In this document: positions 57,340 to 64,000 of the stretch, one piece after another
Numbering within the stretch: the first letter of the stretch is position 1
How the letters are laid out: every line of letters starts with the position of its first letter
DNA from: Nelumbo lutea
Lineage: Eukaryota; Streptophyta; Magnoliopsida; Proteales; Nelumbonaceae
Length of the DNA stretch: 64,000 nucleotides
Reading direction: 5' to 3'
Assembly: GCA_022828595.1 (NCBI GenBank)
Contig: JAKGHH010000005.1
Span: 27,230,193 to 27,294,192 of the forward strand
Program-made: the position numbers and the translations under genes
Notes under the pieces: model-generated
What the model was told of the DNA's origin: nothing
Seen by the model: only the letters and a program-made list of their open reading frames with translations
The model's database searches: none

Positions 57340-58240
57340 ATTTATAGAAAATTACAAAAATGTAGAAATTTTGCAAAAAAAAATGCAGAAATTTTGCAGC
57401 AAAAATTACAAAATTTGCAGAAAATACCAGAAAATTTGTAGAAAATGAAGCAATTTTGCAAAAAAAAAAATTGCAGATATCGCAAAATTTACAGAAAATG
57501 CATGAAAAGCAGAAATTTGCAAAAAGTGCATGAAAATACCAGAAAATTTGCAGAAATTACAGAAAAATACCAGAAAATTTGCAGCAAAAGCAAAAATTTT
57601 GCAGAAATTACAGAAAAAAAGCAAATGCAAAATTACAAAAGTTTTGCATAAAATTTTAAAAAATGCGGAAAATTACCAGAAAATGCATGAAAATGCAGAA
57701 ATTTTGTAGAAGATTCAGAAAAAGTTGTAGAGAAGTACCAGAAAATTGCAGCAAATGCACGAAAATACCAGAAAATTTGTAGAAAATGCAGAAAAATGTA
57801 GAAATTACAGTAGTTTTGCAGAAAATGCAGAAATATTGCAAAAATGAAGAAAAAATCAGATATTTGCAGAAAATACATGAAAAAACCAAAAAAATGCAAA
57901 AATTGCAGAAAATACCAGAAAATACCAGAAACTTTGCAGAAAATGCAGAAATCCTGCAAAATAATTGCAGAAAGGTACTAGAAAATTACAGAAAATGCAT
58001 GACAATACCAGGAAAATTGCAGAAAATGAAGAAATTTTGTAGAAAATGCAGATATTTTGCAGAAAAAAAAACAGAAATTAGAGAAATGTTGCAGAAAATG
58101 CATGAAAATACCAGAAAATGCAAACAAAATGCAGAAATTTTGTAGAAAAATGACGGAAATTGCAGAAATTTTATAGAAATTTCAGAAGAAAAAAATGCAG
58201 AAAATACCAGGAAATGCAGAAATTTGCAGAATATAATGTT
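57340..58240 (+). repeat. A-rich satellite-like array of GCAGAAATTTT-type units
   Basis: About 900 bases of short units GCAGAAAATGCAGAAATTTT and ATACCAGAAAATTTGCAG in irregular order with 11-14-base sub-periods. Open frames on both strands (FCIFCKF... on minus, KMQKICRK... on plus) follow from the repeat. Confidence 0.88.
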
Positions 58241-59386
58241 TTAAGACAACTCTCAATAGTGTCATTTTAGCATGGTAAAGATGGCTAAATCATAGTTGAT
58301 AAACTAATTAAGCAAGGAGATAAGTAATGTTTGAAGAAAAACCGGTTTTGGGTGAACAATAGTGTCATTTATTGTATATCTTTGGCAAAAGGTATTTGTT
58401 TCAGTCCTTAAATCCTTATCCTATCAATACAGTTCAGCTTTTGTCCATATCAATGCCTTTGAATAATAAGAAAGTAGGTTTTGCAGGTCTTTTGAATAAA
58501 AAGCATGTCAATCCAGTTTTTAGATTATGATTGATTAGAATCACATATTGATGCTCAAGAAGGGCCAGAGTAAACTTCAAGGAGATGCAATGGCAATCTT
58601 TTCACATGCATCACTACCAGCACGCTGCGTGGTGTAGGAATATGAAAAGAGGCTGAAACTAGAGATTAGTCTGAATGCAATTATGCGATGTAGGAAAAGA
58701 GAGGGGAATGGAAGTCATAGAAAAGCATCAATTTAACTCCTAGAAGATCCTTAGAACTATATATAAAACAGGTTAGAAGAAATAAGTCATTCATTTTCTA
58801 TCTCTTGATCAGTAACAGTAAAAATTACATATTAATTTTCTATCTCTTGATCAGTAACTGTAAAAATTACGTATTAATAACACCATAAAGAGCACCAAAA
58901 GAACTAAAACAAACATGAAGGTCCTAGATCATTGGCCTCCAAAATGAAAACCTGATCCAAATGCATTAGAGGATAAGGTTCTTCATGAGTAGCTAGGTTC
59001 TTCAGACTTCAGAGAATACTCAGGTAATGTACTTCAGCTTTTCAAGTCGAGCAGTGGAAGGAAACTCTCTGGGAACTAAATCTCTTGCACTTTTTCAAGT
59101 CCAGTAGCTGAAGGTAATAGTAGTTCAATACTTTCGAGTGGAAAATATCTGGATATCTTCTAAAGAAGATAGCCTTAACCTTAGGACCCTTAGCCGCTAG
59201 TCAATGAAGAAGCTAAGGCTTTGTCGAGTGGCCTGAATAGCCCATTCAGAATGACTCCCAAATTGGCACAGGGATGGTAAGATCAAAGTTAAAGATGGGG
59301 CCATGGGGGTCCTTGCATCCTGACACAGGGTGTGTGGTCTTGGTAATCGAGGCCCTTCAGAGGTGAGTGGTCTCACTAAAGATTAA
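58241..59386. other. No gene seen; one 42-bp duplication
   Basis: TTTTCTATCTCTTGATCAGT occurs at 58794 and 58836 (42-base tandem duplication). The remainder is non-coding. Confidence 0.45.
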
Positions 59387-59430
59387 TTGAGAACTATATG
59401 TTTGAGTTACTCAGGCCCAATTGGACAAGG

Positions 59431-59570
59431 AAGCTCTCTAAGAAGTAAGATATTATCACTGTATCAAGAATTGAAGATTACCTCCACACAAAGAAGCTCT
59501 CTAAGAGGTAAGATATTATCATCTCTAAGAGGAAGGAAGCTCTCTAAGAGGCAAGGTATTATTAGTCAAA
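59431..59570 (+). repeat. Three copies of AAGCTCTCTAAGAGGTAAG
   Basis: Copies start at 59431, 59494 and 59537, each followed by GATATTATCA or a variant. Confidence 0.75.
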
Positions 59571-59759
59571 AGTGTTTGCTACAATTCGATTCCGTGGTTC
59601 TTGACTAACCAGAAGGTCCATGCTCCCTAGGCATCATATTAGGAGGCCACAGCCTTGCTTTCTCGACTAAAATAGCTCTTTCCAATGTGCACCCAGATCT
59701 GTGGCTGAAAGCTTTCAGATGGGTGCCCAAATCTGCCAATGCATCTCCAATCACTTGCA

Positions 59760-60310
59760 AGGGAGTGTGATAGGACGAAGTGGTTTTAAACAAGAGGCCC
59801 AACTGCTCATGCCCAGGATAAAAGGAAAATAAACCTTGAAAAAAGAAAGTAAAGTTATCCCAAATCCTCTAATGACAAGTGTTTTTTTCAATTTCTTTTT
59901 GTTATTGTTTTCTAGCTTATGTTACTTTTTGGGGAGTCGATTTCCAATTGAACTGGGCTTAAGTCAATTAATTAAAAGGAGGCAAGATAGGATTTATAAT
60001 CTGATTAGGATTAGCTGAAGGATAAGATAAGTCTTATCCATTCAAGAGTCCAGATCCAAATATCAGATTTGGATTAAGGGACTCTTTCCTAATTGGATTA
60101 GGAGGCTAGTCCTGAGAAGACTATAAATAAAGGGGCGATTTCCTCAGTTAAACAACCCAGCAATCTGCAGAGTTCTTCCCTGTTCTTGTCGCCCCTACCC
60201 AGTTCGATCTCCACTTGTGAAAGTGATCAAGAATTGTTCTTGATAAGAAGCAATCTGAAGTCGTGATTAAACCAGAATTAGGAGAGTGCAATATGAAGGC
60301 ATTATATGGT
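59760..60310 (+). mobile_element. LTR-like segment with TATA box
   Basis: ACTATAAATAAAGGGGCGA at about 60120 is preceded by 350 bases of AT-rich, U3-like DNA and followed by CTCAGTT and C-rich leader-like sequence. No second copy is in the window, so this could also be a host promoter. Confidence 0.35.
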
Positions 60311-60980
60311 GTAACCATAGGGGCAACACAAATGTATTTTATTACTTATCAAAAGAAAAACATGAATGTATTTTAGCTACCATATTCTCTAGCACACCCA
60401 TCCAAATAATAGAGACAAATTGTTGTAGAGTGTCATTACTAGCACAACGGTTGTTGACAGGCTGAGTCTGAGAAATGTTCTGGACTCTAGGAAAGGAATC
60501 TTTGAAAAGGGGAAATGGGGTGGTACTGGTAGTCACAACTATCACCAATCTTCATATTCAGTTCCAACTCTTTGTAGCTCTTACAAAGATAACATACTTT
60601 TTTTCATAGTAGCATTCTAAAATTTGTCAGTGTTACCATTCATCAAAAAAAATTTGTCAGTGTTACATAATCTTTGAACACCATGATATTTTTTCCTTCC
60701 TCTTTATAAACAAAAGCACCATATTTGAGTTGATATGTAACAGAACGGGATGATTACAGATCAATACTCAGTCACAATGTCTAAGTTAAGTGAATATAAA
60801 TAGAGATTTTATGTTCTCAATCTGAAATCAAATGCCAGGTAGAAAGTAGAAACCGTACGCTAAGAAACAGCTGTTTGAGATTAAAGAAGATTACTCCATT
60901 TTGACTTTCTACTTCAGTATGCCGATCACTATATAACAACTATGAGATTAAAGAGGATGAACAATGTCAAAAGAATTACC
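60311..60980. other. No gene seen
   Basis: Non-coding; AAATTTGTCAGTGTTAC is duplicated at about 60620 and 60651. Confidence 0.4.
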
Positions 60981-61400
60981 TATCCAAAGCTCCGATCTAT
61001 ACCCGACTTGAGAACTCTGAGAAACAGCGACGATGAAAACAGTGGCACGGCGAGAAACAGCTGCATTAAAGTTAAGAGAATAAACTTGTTTCAATGGCGG
61101 AACAGAGAGAACTAAGAAAAAACTTCGACCTTAACAACTTCAATGGCGAAACAGCGGCGTTGAAACCCTAACAGCCTTCGATTTGGTGACCGGTGGAACA
61201 GAGAACTGAGAGAAGAGATTTATGACTTAATCTTCAACGGTGGAACAGATTCCAAGCCCTAATAGCTTTCGACCCTAACAGCTTCAATGGTGGAACAGAG
61301 AACTGAGAAAAAAAAGAGAGATCTCTGTTCGACTGTTCTGGCTTGCGGTGTTCTCTCTCGAGCCTGGAGTCTGGACCGACCCTCTAGGCTCTGGCCTCTC
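60981..61400 (-). other. Leader-exon-like segment with repeats
   Basis: The minus strand is CT-rich, repeats CTCAGTTCTCTGTTCCACC several times (61090-61310), and ends at a good donor GGATAG/GTAATTC (60981). It could be the 5' untranslated exon of a minus-strand transcript. No coding exon can be linked to it. Confidence 0.35.
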
Positions 61401-61664
61401 CTCGACCCAACTGACCCGCACCCTTTACGACCCGATGATACCCTCAGACAATCCACCCTGACGCTAATGGGTCATTTGACCCATATGAGCCACCGGAAAT
61501 TCCGGATCTCTTGCCCACGAGAATTCTGCCCACAATATACTACCCCGTGAATTGGAACCATCTCCCCTTACATAATACCTATGGAGAGGATGAAATGTTC
61601 TCGATAACATGAGCCGAGTTCTTGAGGACAGGAGATCCGAACTCCTATTAGAATGGGTGAGTAT

Positions 61665-62370
61665 TAGGGGTGTACAATCATTTGGTTTGGTTTGGTTCAG
61701 TTACCGATTATTCAATTTTACCATTTCCCTTAACCAAATCAAACCGAATTATATTTTAGAACTCAACTGACCCTAATTGAATTCAATTTGGTTTTTTGTT
61801 TGGTTGGTTGGACGTAAGTTCCACATAAAAGGCAAGCATTTAATAAGTGTTATTAATGAAAAGTTAAAATAGCCCAAAACCCAATAGTTTTAATTTAACT
61901 AATTATTAACTATTATTAATTAAAAGTTAGAATGACCCCAAACCCAATGGTTTTAATTAATTAGCTATTATTAATTAAAAGCTAAAATAGGTCGGAATTA
62001 ATGAATTGGCTATTTTCAAAAGTAATTAATGATTAATGAAAAATTAATGACTAATAAACAATTAATAATGAGTCTAGGTTTTAATTAATTATTATTAATT
62101 ATTCATTGGAAAATATAATAATTAATTAGCATAAAGTATTAAATAAAAACATTAATGTTTAATATAATTAACTAAATAACAATATTAATTTGGTTTTCAG
62201 TTCGCTCGATTGAAAATTCCAATCAAATCGAACCGAAATCGAAACCAATTTTTTTAAAAAATAAAAACTAAATCGAACCAAACCGATAGTCGAATTAATT
62301 GAACTGAATTAGCTTATTTGGTTTAGTACAATTTGGTTTTTGGTTTATCAACCAAGTTTGAACACCCCTA
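61665..62370. mobile_element. hAT-type MITE, 706 bp
   Basis: Ends TAGGGGTGTACAATCATTTG and, complemented, TAGGGGTGTTCAAACTTGG. 8-bp duplication GTGAGTAT (61657-61664) / ATGAGTAT (62371-62378), 7 of 8. GGTTTGGTTTGG and ACCGAAATCGAAACC arms surround an AT-rich core of TTAATTA words. Confidence 0.87.
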
Positions 62371-62629
62371 ATGAGTATAGGTGGGTTAGTTTCAGGTTAA
62401 AATTGCCAGCCCTAGATATTGGTTTTTCATATGTCAATAGAATCATGTTAAATTAGCTTTTCATAAGCAAAATTGAAAGGGAGTGAGCTTAGAGTTAAGG
62501 GAAAGAGAGTGCTTGAGTTTTGGAACTTAAGACTTTTCCTGGTGTTTAACAATAGGCCTTTCTAAAAGGCTAAAGTTATGGAAATGAGAGGGGAGGATAA
62601 CACATGGGCAACAATGAAGATTTTAACGT

Positions 62630-62985
62630 GAAGCTCTAATGGAAAAGCTAGCCTCTAAGCGAAGGTTTTATCTTATAAGCCTCTAAATGTCACTAGAGTG
62701 ATGGACCAAATCAAAAATATGTGGTTGTGGATAAAGGGTAATATGAAGATCGAAAGATCGAGCAATGACCTACTTTGGATATCTTTTTCGAGGGAGAAGG
62801 ACATAGGAATGTTATAAGGGAGGAGCCCTAGACGATTAAAGATTAGCCCCTTCTTCTCAAAGCACATACTGACGAGGCACTGATTTTGGAGGTTCAAATG
62901 AACACAATGGATATTTGGCTTAGAATACTAAATGTTCCAATAGCTTATATAGCCAAGGAGTCTGGTGTTCTACTAGCTCGGGGAC
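62630..62985 (+). pseudogene. DUF4283-like LINE ORF1 remnant
   Basis: The plus strand reads LMEKLASKRRFYL, then in other frames LFREKDIGML and LILEVQMNTMDIWLRILNV, PIAYIAKESGVL. The order (KL..KRPF, a drifting core, W.R..N.P..Y....G) fits the DUF4283 domain found in the first ORF of plant LINEs. Several frameshifts; no product. Confidence 0.5.
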
Positions 62986-64000
62986 TGTTTTAGTCCATAT
63001 AGAGCTTTGTTCAACCGATAAACATTTCCTGTCTTCGTACCATAAAATCCTAGAGGCAACTACATGTAAACTTCTTCCTATAAGTCTCCATTGAGAAAGG
63101 CATTTTTAACATCCATCCGATACAACGGCCAAGAGTAACTAACTGCAAGAGATAATAGTACTCTGATAGTGATCATCTTTGCTACTGGTGCAAAAGTTTC
63201 TAAGTAGTCAATACTATATGTCTGAGTAAATCCTTTTGCAACTAATCGGGGCTTATACCTTTCAACAGAACCATCAACATTATGTTTCACAATGAATATC
63301 CATCTACATCCAACCGGTTTCTTTCCTTTAGGTTGATCAACTATCTCCCCAGTATTGCTTCTGATGAGGGCATCTATTTTTGCTTTTATTACATCTTTCC
63401 ATTATAGTACTTCCAATGCTTTCTGTATTGTTTTGGGAATGGGAATATCAGCAATGGATGCGAGAAAAGACTTGTAGGAGGGAGACAAATGATCATAGGA
63501 TAGGAACTGAGAAATGCAATGAGCTATGGTGCAACAGCGTTTGCCTTTACGGACTGCTATGGGGAGATCAAGGTCACTGAATGAAGGCTAAGGCTTCATG
63601 GTTGAATGTCTCTCATCTGTAGTATCTGTGGTACCTAGATCTAGATCTGTAGAAGGAACTGTGGCTACTGTGGTACCGGGATCTTGATCTGTAGTGGGGA
63701 CTGGGACTAGCCTGCATTGTAGATGTCCAAAATTAACCTATCTCCATTGTCTGTGATAGACTCTCACATCCTTGCACCTTTGACATCCTTCCCCATTACA
63801 TCCTTCTTCACTTAATGGGATTAGAAAAGAACTTTTGATGAGCTACTCCCGGCTTCACTATTCTCTCCCTGAAGAGAAACCCTTGGGTAATAGGGTTTAT
63901 CCCCAAAGAAGGTGATATCCATTGAGACAAATCTTTTTCCAGAAGTCAGTTCATAACAGCAATATCCCATTTGAGTTTGGGCATAACCAAGGAAAATACA
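62986..64000 (-). pseudogene. Ty1/copia pol fragment running off the right edge
   Basis: From the right edge on the minus strand: integrase tail YVFLGYAQTQMGYCCYELTS, then KRFVSMDITFFGD; a Ser/Pro linker (63830-63600, broken); RT start near 63370-63078 with [46 protein letters not shown] and [12 protein letters not shown]; then VYRLNKALYGLKQSP near 63030-62990, where it stops. The YVDD box, RNase H and 3' LTR are absent on the left. The upstream half lies outside the window. Confidence 0.85.

Noticed and set aside
57633..58145. Phe/Cys-rich (minus) and Lys/Gln-rich (plus) frames of 108 and 119 codons
   Set aside because: Same bases open on both strands because of the short A-rich repeat; no gene signals.
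1..64000. tRNA or rRNA genes
   Set aside because: I looked for a T-loop GGTTCGAATCC-type box with a paired acceptor stem and for conserved rRNA words and found none; a dedicated scan was not possible.

Overview
The window reads as AT-rich nuclear DNA of a flowering plant. The evidence is three plant LTR-retrotransposon classes (Tat-type Ty3/gypsy, several Ty1/copia), plant LINEs, MITEs and a Helitron around one spliced nuclear gene. I cannot name the species. No prokaryotic or organellar gene organisation is visible.

The only host gene I can support is a HYL1/DRB1 orthologue on the minus strand (35656-49716), the double-stranded-RNA-binding partner of Dicer-like 1 in microRNA processing. Three coding exons splice in phase at GT-AG sites (49716-49689, 43122-42860, 37491-35656) into 708 codons: two dsRNA-binding domains, a basic nuclear-localisation-like patch, and a long repetitive C-terminus. 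The coding sequence is 2.1 kb but spans 14 kb, because both introns are filled with transposons: a truncated copia, LINE pieces and a hAT MITE in intron 1; two LINE copies, two hAT MITEs and a 19-base G run in intron 2.

Left part (1-10.4 kb): the 3' two thirds of a decayed Tat-lineage Ty3/gypsy element on the plus strand. It has reverse transcriptase, RNase H, a second RNase H and integrase, then a hypervariable tandem-repeat region, an antisense reading frame with a plant mobile domain, and an LTR-like segment with a TATA box. A gag remnant of another gypsy element follows (10.36-11.06 kb). From 14.5 to 27.3 kb there are three related LTR-like blocks with internal repeats of about 167 bp. 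Two are on the minus strand and flank a decayed copia element (16.7-23.6 kb); the third is inverted head-to-head against the second at about 25.35 kb. From 28.8 to 34.9 kb there are about 255-bp tandem repeats, a minus-strand gypsy gag remnant and a cluster of MITEs.

Right part (49.7-64 kb): sequence upstream of the HYL1 start codon with a non-autonomous Helitron (50752-52081), a possible promoter/leader at about 53.03-53.47 kb, an internally deleted copia element with matching 5-bp target duplication (54243-55811), an A-rich satellite-like array (57.34-58.24 kb), an LTR-like TATA segment (60.12 kb), a hAT MITE with 8-bp target duplication (61665-62370), a DUF4283-like LINE ORF1 remnant, and a copia element running off the right edge.

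Most reading frames outside HYL1 are broken. The window is best seen as a transposon landscape with one functional microRNA-pathway gene embedded in it.
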